A stretch of 64,000 bases of DNA from CADEDV01 sp964437415 (GTDB taxonomy: Bacteria > Bacteroidota > Bacteroidia > Chitinophagales > Chitinophagaceae): positions 177,597 through 241,596 of the forward strand of contig CAYTGN010000005.1 of assembly GCA_964437415.1 (NCBI GenBank), written 5' to 3'. Below, one piece after another: positions 34,476-43,172 of this stretch; position 1 is the stretch's first letter, and the number at the start of each line of letters is the position of its first letter. Made by a program: the position numbers and the translations under genes. Below the pieces are notes generated by a model. That model made no database searches. It was not told the DNA's origin and worked only from the letters and a program-made list of their open reading frames with translations.

Positions 34476-35467
34476 TACATACTCAAAAGCTTTTTAACAT
34501 CCTCTGTTGTTTGATTCGTCGCATCTCCCTTTTCTTTCAGTTTTCCAAACGCTGCTGCCGCTGCAAAATCAATTACCTCCTGTGCTGCATGTTTATTATA
34601 CAACCCATAGATCAGTCCGCCCATAAAGCAATCTCCGCTTCCCACCTTGTCCACCACATCTCCCATGGCAAACTCTTTTGATACGGCCATCTCTTTTCCA
34701 TGCTGCAGCACAGCCCAATACTCATTATCCAGCCTGAACGTATAAGCAAAACTGGTTGCCTGTCCGTATCGCTGGTGCAGGGCCAGCATACTATTAACTG
34801 CTGCATCCACCAATTCTTCCTTTGATTTACTGGTACTGCTCTCAACCGGGGAATCAATACCCAGCAAAGTTTCTGCCGCCCAGAGATTGCCCATAATGAC
34901 CGTGCAATAATTCACAAGCTCCGGCATCACTTGTATAGGCTTCATTCCATATTGCCATAGTTTGGACCGATAGTTCAGGTCAACAGAGATCGTAATACCT
35001 TTTTGTGACGCATAGTATAAAGCCTCCCGGCAAACAGCCGCCGCATTTTTATTTAAGGCAGGACTGATAGCGCTGAAATGAAACCAGGTGCAGCCATCCA
35101 ATACATTTTCCCAATCAATAACACCGGGACTTAACTCTGCAAAGGAAGAAGCCGCCCTGTCATAGATGACCCCGGTATTCTTCAGATCGGCCCCCTGCGG
35201 CAAATAATATGTGCCGATGCGGTTTCCTGAAAAATAAACAGTTGATGTGTCAATGCCCTTTTCCTCCAGTTCCTCAATGATCTCATTGGACAGGTAGTTG
35301 TCAGGCAATGCTGTGCAATACTTTACCGGCACTTTCCATTTTGCCAGGGCTGTGGCAACATTCAACTCGGCTCCGCCGACATACACCGGCATCGTGTTTT
35401 CTCTTATCCATTGCCTGTTCAGCGAAGGTGACATCCGCAGCAATAGTTCACCAAAACAAAAAACCAT
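34475..35467 (-). CDS. kdgK: 2-keto-3-deoxygluconate kinase (PfkB family)
   Basis: KdgK phosphorylates 2-keto-3-deoxygluconate, the product of altronate or mannonate dehydration, to KDPG for Eda. The 330-residue PfkB fold begins with VFCFGELLLRMSP. It has a substrate loop VYVGGAELNVATALAKW and the ATP/anion-hole motif VVDKVGSGDCFMGGLIYG near the C-terminus with the catalytic Asp. It overlaps eda by one base and follows uxaC by 21 bases on the same strand. The family also includes other sugar kinases, but this position is typical of KdgK. Confidence 0.9.
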   Translation of the reverse strand: MVFCFGELLLRMSPSLNRQWIRENTMPVYVGGAELNVATALAKWKVPVKYCTALPDNYLSNEIIEELEEKGIDTSTVYFSGNRIGTYYLPQGADLKNTGVIYDRAASSFAELSPGVIDWENVLDGCTWFHFSAISPALNKNAAAVCREALYYASQKGITISVDLNYRSKLWQYGMKPIQVMPELVNYCTVIMGNLWAAETLLGIDSPVESSTSKSKEELVDAAVNSMLALHQRYGQATSFAYTFRLDNEYWAVLQHGKEMAVSKEFAMGDVVDKVGSGDCFMGGLIYGLYNKHAAQEVIDFAAAAAFGKLKEKGDATNQTTEDVKKLLSM

Positions 35468-35488
35468 ACTTTATTTTTCTATTGGCTG

Positions 35489-36937
35489 TTAAGATATGAC
35501 TATTTTCTCTTTCGCTTTCACTGTATCATTTGAAAGTTGCCAGTTGAAATAGTTTTTGTTATTATTGAAACAAATATCTTGTACCACTTTTCCTATCCAG
35601 TTAATATCGTTGGGCAGTTCCCCATTCTCCATTTCATCACCAAACAGGTCGCATAATATTCTTCTGAAATATTCATGTCTCGGGAATGACAGAAAACTTC
35701 TTGAATCGGTGAGCATACCAATAAAACGGCTCAGCAATCCCATATTCGATAGTGTATTGATCTGTTTTGTCATACCGTCTTTCTGATCCAGGAACCACCA
35801 CGCCGAGCCCCATTGTATTTTACCAATTGAAGAACCATCGTTGAAATTGCCGATCATAGTTGCCATAAGTTCATTATCGGCGGGATTAAGATTATACAAT
35901 ACCGTTTTAGCCAGTTTATTATTGGTGTCGAGCTTATCTAAAAATTTAGCTAATGATCTTCCCTGCGAAAAATCACCGATAGAGTCCCATCCGGTATCCG
36001 GGCCCAGCGTTTGCGTCATTCTTGAATTATTATTACGCAAAGCGCCGAGGTGAAATTGCTGCACCCAGCCTTTCTCCCAATCCCACTCCGCAAAATGAAT
36101 AAGCATGGCCGAACGGAATTTCCGCTGCTCCACTTCATTCAGTTCTTTGCCGCCATATATTTTGGTGAAAATGGCATTGATCTCAGAACCGGTGAAATCA
36201 TCGGCATAGATCTCTTCCAGTCCATGATCAGACACAGTGCAACCCATCGAAGCAAAGAAATCATGGCGGTTTTGTAATGCATACAGGAAATCATCAAATG
36301 TAGAAATGGCAATATTGGTAACAGCCGACAGTTTCTTTACATATGCATTAAATTTGGCAGCTCCGCTTACATTCATTGCATGATCGGGGCGAAAGGCAGG
36401 CAGAATAGGAATTTCAAACCCGTCATCTTTTAATTTCTGGTGAAACTCCAGTGAATCCAGCGGATCATCCGTGGTACAAACCACCTTCACATTCATCCTG
36501 CGCAGCAGGTTACGTACCGAATACTCAGGTGTTTTCAACCTGGCCGTACATTCATCATATATTTTTTTTGCTGTGTCAGGATTCAGAATATCCTGCACAT
36601 CAAAATAACGTTGCAGCTCCAGGTGTGTCCAGTGATACAAAGGGTTTCTTAATGTATACGGAACTGTGGCCGCCCATTGCTGAAATTTTTCCCAGTCACT
36701 TTTGTTGCCGGTGCAAAAGGCCTCATCCACACCATTGGTCCGCATAGCTCTCCATTTATAATGATCGCCATAAAGCCATGCCTGTGTCAGGTTTTCAAAC
36801 TGTGTATTTTCTGCGATCTGCTGCGGCGGCAGGTGACAGTGATAATCTATGACAGGCATGTCTTTAGCAAATTCATGGTAAAGACGTTGTGCTGTTTTTG
36901 TTTTCAGCAAAAAATTTTCATCCAGAAATTTTTTCAT
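35489..36937 (-). CDS. uxaC: Uronate isomerase (glucuronate/galacturonate isomerase)
   Basis: UxaC converts D-galacturonate to D-tagaturonate and D-glucuronate to fructuronate, the first cytoplasmic step. The 482-residue product has the metal-site motif DYHCHL (His33, His35) near the N-terminus, the family segment LYGDHYKWRAMRTNGV and, toward the end, GMLTDSRSFLSFPRHEYFRRIL with conserved Arg and His. The length matches the family. It is 105 bases downstream of uxaA, a gap containing two small palindromes (one of the CCCCTACGGGG type). It is followed by kdgK after 21 bases. Confidence 0.95.
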   Translation of the reverse strand: MKKFLDENFLLKTKTAQRLYHEFAKDMPVIDYHCHLPPQQIAENTQFENLTQAWLYGDHYKWRAMRTNGVDEAFCTGNKSDWEKFQQWAATVPYTLRNPLYHWTHLELQRYFDVQDILNPDTAKKIYDECTARLKTPEYSVRNLLRRMNVKVVCTTDDPLDSLEFHQKLKDDGFEIPILPAFRPDHAMNVSGAAKFNAYVKKLSAVTNIAISTFDDFLYALQNRHDFFASMGCTVSDHGLEEIYADDFTGSEINAIFTKIYGGKELNEVEQRKFRSAMLIHFAEWDWEKGWVQQFHLGALRNNNSRMTQTLGPDTGWDSIGDFSQGRSLAKFLDKLDTNNKLAKTVLYNLNPADNELMATMIGNFNDGSSIGKIQWGSAWWFLDQKDGMTKQINTLSNMGLLSRFIGMLTDSRSFLSFPRHEYFRRILCDLFGDEMENGELPNDINWIGKVVQDICFNNNKNYFNWQLSNDTVKAKEKIVIS

Positions 36938-36966
36938 ACAATCGTTTTAATTTTTTTATGGGCCGG

Positions 36967-37003
36967 GCTATAGCCACTCTACCAAATTTCCACCCCTACG
37001 GGG
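36967..37003. repeat. Palindromic repeats between uxaA and uxaC
   Basis: GGCTATAGCC (36967-36976) is a perfect palindrome, and CCCC-TAC-GGGG (36993-37003) is a second small hairpin. The second has the same CCCCTACGGGG style as the palindromes between the GH43 and oxidoreductase genes (46966-47030). The rest of the 105-base gap shows nothing I recognise. Confidence 0.6.
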
Positions 37004-37042
37004 CTTACAAATACTACAACGATCACACAACGCTACGTGAAA

Positions 37043-38686
37043 CTACAATGATACTCCCCGCTTCCACGGAATAAAATCATCCTGGTTCAATTGCACAGCC
37101 TTGGGAATAATTTCACCACTGGCTGCCTTAATACAATACTCCAAAATAGCTTCCCCCATCTCTTCAATTGTCTTTTCACCTTCCACCACCGGGCCGCAAT
37201 CAATATCAATGATATCATTCATACGTTTGGTCAGGTTACTATTGGTAGAAACTTTTATGGTCGGGCAAACCGGGTTACCTGTCGGTGTTCCAAGTCCTGT
37301 TGTAAATAATATCAATGTTGCTCCGCTTGCTGCTTTACCGGTAGTAGCTTCCACATCGTTTCCGGGTGTACACACAAGGCTTAAACCGGGTTTGGTAGCC
37401 TGCTCAGTATAATCCAAAACATCAACTACCGGCGATGTGCCTCCTTTCAATGCGGCTCCGTTACTTTTTATCGCATCCGTTATCAGTCCGTCCTTAATAT
37501 TACCAGGCGATGGATTCATGTGAAATCCGCTGCCCACCCTTTCTGCCTGCGCACTATAAGTGCTCATCAGGTGAATGAATTTTTTGGCTGCGGCTTCATC
37601 ATGGGTCCGGTCCAATAAATTCTGCTCGGCTCCGCATAGTTCAGGAAATTCTGCTAACAACACTTTTCCGCCCAGTGCCACCAGCAGGTCGGAACAATAA
37701 CCCACCGCAGGATTTGCCGATATACCACTAAAGCCATCACTGCCCCCGCATTTCACACCAATACATAATTTGTCGAGAGTAGCAGGGCGGCGTTCCAGTT
37801 TATTTACCTGGACCAATCCTTCAAATGTCTTTTTGATCGCATCGGCAATTAATTGTTCTTCACTTTGCGATTGCTGCTGTTCAAAAATGTAAAGTGGCTT
37901 ATCAAAAGCCGGATTAAAATTTTTCAGTTCTGCCAAAAAATCACTGGTCTGCAGGTTCTGGCAACCCAGGCTTAATACTGTAACCCCGGCTACATTCGGA
38001 TGGTTGGCATAAGAGGCCAGCAGTTTTCCCAGCACTCCGGCATCTTGCCGGGTGCCACCGCAACCACCCTGGTGATTCAGAAATTTTATTCCATCCACAT
38101 TCTTAAACACCCTTTTGTTGCTATGTGGCGCCGCTGTCGTAAACAAATTCACATTGTCAACCGGTTCGCCTTTTTGCAGGGCTTCTATCAGCTGTTGTGT
38201 ATATCTTTTATACTTATCAGTCACAGCATAGCCCAGCTCATTATGTAATGCTTCACGGATCACATCCAGGTTCCTGTTCTCGCAAAAAACAGTTGGCACA
38301 AAAAGCCAGTAATTGACTGTGCCTACCCGGCCATCACTGCGATGGTAGCCATTGAATGTTTTTCCTTTGAACTTTGAAACGTCGGGTGCTGTCCATTTAA
38401 AATCAGTTTTACGATAACTGTATGGCTCAGCAGCATGTTTGGTGTTCTCTGTATTCATCCAGCTACCCTTTTGCACATTCGTTTGTGCCGTGCCCACCAA
38501 AACGCCATACATGATTATTTTATCACCTTTCTTTAAATCCGTTGTGAAAAATTTATGCTTTGCCCTGACATCATCCTGTAAAGTGCAGGTGATGTTATCA
38601 TATTCTACAATACTGCCTTTTTTTAAGTCAGCTAAAGCTACCAGCACATTGTCATCCGGATGCACTTTTAATACCACCTGTTTCAT
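37043..38686 (-). CDS. uxaA: Altronate dehydratase
   Basis: UxaA removes water from D-altronate to give 2-keto-3-deoxygluconate. The 547-residue product has the small N-terminal SAF-type domain (about 1-100; VHPDDNVLVALADLKKGSIVEYDNI) and the large C-terminal dehydratase domain with GYHRSDGRVGTVNYW, NHQGGCGGTRQD, VGVKCGGSDGFSGISANPAVG and GTPTGNPVCPTIKVSTN. These carry the conserved His and Cys residues. The start overlaps the stop of uxaB by 4 bases (ATGA), so it is coupled. The length is normal for the family. Confidence 0.95.
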   Translation of the reverse strand: MKQVVLKVHPDDNVLVALADLKKGSIVEYDNITCTLQDDVRAKHKFFTTDLKKGDKIIMYGVLVGTAQTNVQKGSWMNTENTKHAAEPYSYRKTDFKWTAPDVSKFKGKTFNGYHRSDGRVGTVNYWLFVPTVFCENRNLDVIREALHNELGYAVTDKYKRYTQQLIEALQKGEPVDNVNLFTTAAPHSNKRVFKNVDGIKFLNHQGGCGGTRQDAGVLGKLLASYANHPNVAGVTVLSLGCQNLQTSDFLAELKNFNPAFDKPLYIFEQQQSQSEEQLIADAIKKTFEGLVQVNKLERRPATLDKLCIGVKCGGSDGFSGISANPAVGYCSDLLVALGGKVLLAEFPELCGAEQNLLDRTHDEAAAKKFIHLMSTYSAQAERVGSGFHMNPSPGNIKDGLITDAIKSNGAALKGGTSPVVDVLDYTEQATKPGLSLVCTPGNDVEATTGKAASGATLILFTTGLGTPTGNPVCPTIKVSTNSNLTKRMNDIIDIDCGPVVEGEKTIEEMGEAILEYCIKAASGEIIPKAVQLNQDDFIPWKRGVSL

Positions 38687-40206
38687 CCAACTGTTGTTTT
38701 ATGCAACTGAACACGGCGCAATGTGGCCATCACGCCATTCTTCATTAACGATTTAAGATTTGTTTTTACAGCTTCCGCAAAACCATTCAAAGCCATCAAA
38801 TCGGTTCCCCAGAATTCTTTATTGCCCAGCACATCATCCACCAACTGGTCTGCTTCTTTCCATTTATCAACTATGACTGCGACATGGTCGTCCTGGATCA
38901 CATATTCAACGCCATTGGAACGCCCTGTAAACTGGCCTTTACTGTTTCTTTCTGATTTCAGGAATAAAAGGTACGATGCAAAACCCAAAGCCATGTGCTC
39001 AGGAACTGAATTTGTTTTTTCATAATGACGAACTAACAATGGTACGTTTCGCATCCGCATTTTGGAAGAATATTGCACCGTGATGCTGAGCCACTGGTGA
39101 TCCAAAAAAGGATTGCGGAAACGATCCAGCACTTTCAGGGCAAAATCGCAGGCTTCATGATAGCTGATGGTTTCGCTGCTTACGGCAGCAGCTATTTCCT
39201 GAATGGCGAGGTTATGGATAAAAGAAGACATGAACTCATTGCCCATCGCTTCCCGCACAGTGCTGAACCCGGCGAGATATGCCAGCCCGCAACTCAAAGT
39301 GTGGGTGCCATTCAGCAGGCGAAGTTTCAGTTCCCTGAATTTCTCTATATCCGGGGCAATAACAATCCCTTCATCTGCGTGTGCAAAAGAAAGAATTTGC
39401 TTTACCCTTTCATTATCCGATTCAATGGCCCAGAGACGAAAGCTTTCCGTCATGATCATCAGCTCATCTTTATAGCCCAGTTTTTTTTCTGTATTGTGCA
39501 GGTCATTGCCCGTTAGCCTTCCCGGAACAATGCGATCCACCAATGAATTGCAAAAATGATTGGCCGTTTCCAGCCAGTTGATAAACACACTATCAAGTTT
39601 ATTCATTCGTGCAAGTTCAAGCACAATCGAACGAAGTTTTGTTCCGTTATCAGTTATCAATTCTGTCGGAACGATCACCATGCCGCTTTCCGGTGTGCCT
39701 TTGAAAAACTTATAACGCTGGTACAAAAAAGTCAGCAGTTTTCCGGGAAAAGAATGCGGCGGGAACAAACGTATATCATCTTCTACCAATGTGATGCCCA
39801 CTTCTGTTGTGTTGGAGATGATCACCTGCATAGCAGGATTGTGGGCACAAAGCAAAATGGATTCCCAGTCTTCATTGGCAGACAATACACGACTAATGGA
39901 CGAATTGATAACCACTTCATCCACTTTCCGTCCATTTTCAATACCTCTTATGCAAACAGAATACAGGCCATTCTGCCTGTGGAAAGCATCCGTGCCACCT
40001 GATGAAGTAGATTTCACTACCACCACCCTGCCGTTAAAAACACTTTGTTTGTTGGCTTTGTCAATAAAATAGTCGGGTAACCCACGAAGCAATACCCCGG
40101 TTCCGAATTGCAGCACCCGTTCAGGCAGGTCAAACAATTTCAGGTCCGGGATAGTCAGCCCCGGTTGTGATTCTATTTTCTTGATCGTTTGTTTTGATAA
40201 TTGCAT
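38683..40206 (-). CDS. uxaB: Tagaturonate reductase (altronate oxidoreductase)
   Basis: UxaB reduces tagaturonate to altronate with NADH. The product belongs to the polyol/mannitol dehydrogenase family: QFGTGVLLRGLPDYFIDKANKQ (NAD-binding N-terminus), VVVVKSTSSGGTDAF, TEVGITLVEDD, and the catalytic Lys region LRLLNGTHTLSCGLAYLAGF. The start at ATG 40206 was chosen because AGGTG lies 5 bases before it; an in-frame GTG at 40212 would abut the upstream stop. It follows the CE8 gene by 6 bases and overlaps uxaA by 4. A secreted and a cytoplasmic enzyme are thus encoded side by side. Confidence 0.93.
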   Translation of the reverse strand: MQLSKQTIKKIESQPGLTIPDLKLFDLPERVLQFGTGVLLRGLPDYFIDKANKQSVFNGRVVVVKSTSSGGTDAFHRQNGLYSVCIRGIENGRKVDEVVINSSISRVLSANEDWESILLCAHNPAMQVIISNTTEVGITLVEDDIRLFPPHSFPGKLLTFLYQRYKFFKGTPESGMVIVPTELITDNGTKLRSIVLELARMNKLDSVFINWLETANHFCNSLVDRIVPGRLTGNDLHNTEKKLGYKDELMIMTESFRLWAIESDNERVKQILSFAHADEGIVIAPDIEKFRELKLRLLNGTHTLSCGLAYLAGFSTVREAMGNEFMSSFIHNLAIQEIAAAVSSETISYHEACDFALKVLDRFRNPFLDHQWLSITVQYSSKMRMRNVPLLVRHYEKTNSVPEHMALGFASYLLFLKSERNSKGQFTGRSNGVEYVIQDDHVAVIVDKWKEADQLVDDVLGNKEFWGTDLMALNGFAEAVKTNLKSLMKNGVMATLRRVQLHKTTVG

Positions 40207-40212
40207 GTTCAC

Positions 40213-41253
40213 CTAATTCTTTTCAGGGTTCCATTTATTTTTAAAAACCCAGTTAACAGTTATATCCTTTGCATTCACACCCGCAGGAAGATTGTTGTTG
40301 TACCAGTTGAAATCATTTCCTCCTTCGCGGCGACAGTTGTAGTAGTAAATTCTTTCACCCCATTGGATTTTGTTGTCGGTCGGCACACGATAGATCGGCG
40401 CATCTTTCATATTTTTTGCAAACTCACAGTTGACCAGGTAGAATTGTGCATCCCGGTGATAGCGACCCAACTGAAAACCATCATACCCTTTGAATTTGCA
40501 ATTGACTAATACTGTTTTTGAATCTTCCACTTTTGAGCCATCATGCCAGATGGCAGCAGGGCCGGTGTGTGCAATAAACTCACAATTCTCTGCCCATGCC
40601 CAGCCGCGGGGACAATAGAAATCAACACCCCCTTCCATGATGCAGTCTTTGAAATACCACAACCCATTCTCCACTTCCCATGGGCTGACCGTGTCGCCAC
40701 CAAAAGCACGGAAATGACAGTTGATGGCTTTTAAACGGGTTGCACCCATTGTCCGTAATGCCATCTGGTGACCATCCTTTCTCAATTTTTTTTGTTTGCT
40801 CACCGTATCAGAAGCGCATGGAATAGTTATTTCGTATTTATAATCGAAACCAAAGCTATTAGTGACAGTAAGATTCTTCAGGGTAATATCATTTGCTCCA
40901 ACATTCATAGTAGCCACTCCCCAATCGTCTGCATGACCACAACGCCATTCATCTCTTGCAATACTTGCTGTAATAATAGTGTGCTCCCTGTCCTCCCCTT
41001 CCAAAATGATATTGGCTTTTTCGATATAGAGTTTCTCGTTGTAAATTCCCTTTTTAATAAAGACCAACTGAGGCGAAACTGAATGCTGTGGCAAACTGTT
41101 AATGGCGCCCTGGATGCTTTTATGATCACCACTGCCATCAGCCGCCACAATAATTTTTTTATAGGGTACGGAATTGCCCTGTGCCACAGCACAACCGTAC
41201 AGCGGCAAAAGGGCTGAGAAAAAAAGAATTGCTATCGTGGCTTTTCCTTTCAT
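40213..41253 (-). CDS. Pectinesterase (CE8), divergent, probable lipoprotein
   Basis: CE8 enzymes remove methyl groups from homogalacturonan so that lyases and polygalacturonases can act. The 346-residue product has an N-terminal lipoprotein-like signal (LYGC at about 18-21) and a right-handed beta-helix start VAADGSGDHKSIQGAINSLP. The active-site positions differ from the other CE8 here: the QD motif is replaced by GGD, DFIFG is replaced by DFYC, and LGRPW by LGRYH. The two aspartates and the Arg are retained but the oxyanion-hole Gln is not. It overlaps the GH105 gene by 4 bases. Activity may be altered. Confidence 0.85.
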   Translation of the reverse strand: MKGKATIAILFFSALLPLYGCAVAQGNSVPYKKIIVAADGSGDHKSIQGAINSLPQHSVSPQLVFIKKGIYNEKLYIEKANIILEGEDREHTIITASIARDEWRCGHADDWGVATMNVGANDITLKNLTVTNSFGFDYKYEITIPCASDTVSKQKKLRKDGHQMALRTMGATRLKAINCHFRAFGGDTVSPWEVENGLWYFKDCIMEGGVDFYCPRGWAWAENCEFIAHTGPAAIWHDGSKVEDSKTVLVNCKFKGYDGFQLGRYHRDAQFYLVNCEFAKNMKDAPIYRVPTDNKIQWGERIYYYNCRREGGNDFNWYNNNLPAGVNAKDITVNWVFKNKWNPEKN

Positions 41254-43172
41254 TTCTTTTTAGCCTGTTGCAACAACCACTGCACCCAGTGTTCTGTCGC
41301 CTTATAATTATAAAAATCAGGAGGTAGTTTTCTGCCATCGAGATACTCATTGTAGATCCACGGATCACCCAATGCAAAGACCATTCCCTTTCCAAATTTT
41401 GAAATGGCCATGATATTATCGCCGTTTTGCGCCAGCACCGGGATGGCAGGCGGCGACAACTTCAGTGTGCTCAGTTCCTTTATAAATAATCTTACCGAAT
41501 TATTGAACAGGGTATGATTCTCGGGAACAAACACTGAGCCTTGCGAAAAATTATCATCCTTCACCAGGTTCTTATTATCCTCATTGAATTCTATCCCAAA
41601 CTCTTTCGCCAGTTGATTGAAATGTTTGAACTCAGCATTGCCTGCATCATTGCTCAGCAGCACCAGCATACCTCCTGCTTTCACCCAGTTTTTTATAGCA
41701 GTAATATCCTGCGGCTGCACAAAATTTGGCTTCTCCGCTTCCTTTTCGGTATCGGGATCAACAATGATATAAACCGAAGCATTCTTCAGGTTAGCGGCTG
41801 TCGGTGCTGTTTCCAATGATCTTGTTGCAGCGCCATAGCGGTTAAAAATATCTCTGAGCATAGAATAGCCGCTGTTGCTTTTATCTTCCCAGGTATAGTG
41901 CCAGCGCACCATTTTGCCCGTAGCATCTTTTTTCCATTCATTGTTGAAATAATAATCCAGGAAAACGGTTTTCCCCTTGCCGACTGGCTGCGTTTCACTC
42001 ATCTCCATTTCAACCGCACATTTAATGAATGCACCAAGACCCTTGGGGTCATTCACCACAACGGGTTCACTCATGTAATATTCAAAACTGCCGTCACGAT
42101 AAGGTTTGCCACCAAGGCCTGACACAGCAACTGTTCCTTTGAGGTTCACCTGCCCGTTAGCATCGGTTTCAATAAATTCTTTCAGTATTCCTGCATAAGC
42201 TTTTTTAGCCGCAGTCAAAAAAGATGCTGGTAAATATCCTTTGCGTACACCTTTGGCAAAGCTGTAAGCCAGCATGGCAGATGCCGATGCTTCCACGTAA
42301 TTTTTAGGTTGATTCGGGAGATTGGGTACATCATACCACAAACCTGTTTTGACATCCTGCACTTTTCTAACGGCTACCGCAAAGCGGTTCAATATCGAAA
42401 CCAGCTCTGCTCTTTTCGGATGATTGGCCGGAAAATGATCCAGTGCATCCACCAGCGCCATGCCATACCAGCCCAAACTTCTTCCCCAAAAATTGGGCGA
42501 AAGACCTGTTGTTTTATTGGCCCATGCCTGCTCTTTGCTTTCATCCCAGCCATGATAAAGCAATCCTGTTATTTTATCTCTTGCATACTTCTCCATCAGG
42601 ATAAACTGCCGGGCAATATCATTATAAGCAGTGTCCTCATGAAACAATAGAGCATACTCTGCATAAAAAGGCTGGCCCATGTATAAACCATCGAGCCACA
42701 TTTGCGAAGGATAAATTTTCTTATGCCAGAATCCGCCTTCCGAAGTGCGGGGATGTGTTGTCAACTGGCTGCGCAAAAGATCAGCGGCCTTCTTATACTT
42801 TTCCCTGCTTGTAACCCTGTAAAGCAACAACAGCAACTTGCCATTATTGATATGATCAATATTGTATTCATCCGGACGATAGCCTTTAATGCTGCCATCA
42901 TTCTGCACATAAAAGTCCATGCTCTTCTGGATATACTTAAACCATTTACCATCTCCAGTGGCATTCCAGATACCTTCAATGCCTTTCAGTATCACTCCCT
43001 GGTCGTAGCGCCATTTGGCAAACTTGTCATTCTCCAGCACAAACGAATCAGGCCATATTTTCATGGCTGTTTCGGCTAATTGTACAGAATAGGGTTTTGG
43101 CTGCGCCATTGCCGCAAAGGATAAAAAGGCAATGAGCAGCACAACGATTACCCGTATAATAGCTGTTATCAT
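41250..43172 (-). CDS. GH105 unsaturated rhamnogalacturonyl/galacturonyl hydrolase with C-terminal glutamine-amidotransferase-like domain
   Basis: GH105 removes the unsaturated uronic residue left by pectin lyases. The 640-residue product has a signal peptide (cut near SFAAMAQ) and an alpha/alpha-barrel in about residues 25-400 with LWLDGLYMGQPF-type motif (MWLDGLYMGQPF), GLSPNFWGRSLGWYGMALVDALDHFP and the YVEASASAMLAYSFAKG segment. Beyond about 400 it carries a second domain (YIIVDPDTEKEAEKPNF, GGMLVLLSNDAGN, MVFALGDPWIYNEY) that resembles the class I glutamine-amidotransferase-like fold without obvious catalytic residues. It overlaps GH28 upstream and CE8 downstream by 4 bases each. Confidence 0.9.
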   Translation of the reverse strand: MITAIIRVIVVLLIAFLSFAAMAQPKPYSVQLAETAMKIWPDSFVLENDKFAKWRYDQGVILKGIEGIWNATGDGKWFKYIQKSMDFYVQNDGSIKGYRPDEYNIDHINNGKLLLLLYRVTSREKYKKAADLLRSQLTTHPRTSEGGFWHKKIYPSQMWLDGLYMGQPFYAEYALLFHEDTAYNDIARQFILMEKYARDKITGLLYHGWDESKEQAWANKTTGLSPNFWGRSLGWYGMALVDALDHFPANHPKRAELVSILNRFAVAVRKVQDVKTGLWYDVPNLPNQPKNYVEASASAMLAYSFAKGVRKGYLPASFLTAAKKAYAGILKEFIETDANGQVNLKGTVAVSGLGGKPYRDGSFEYYMSEPVVVNDPKGLGAFIKCAVEMEMSETQPVGKGKTVFLDYYFNNEWKKDATGKMVRWHYTWEDKSNSGYSMLRDIFNRYGAATRSLETAPTAANLKNASVYIIVDPDTEKEAEKPNFVQPQDITAIKNWVKAGGMLVLLSNDAGNAEFKHFNQLAKEFGIEFNEDNKNLVKDDNFSQGSVFVPENHTLFNNSVRLFIKELSTLKLSPPAIPVLAQNGDNIMAISKFGKGMVFALGDPWIYNEYLDGRKLPPDFYNYKATEHWVQWLLQQAKKK

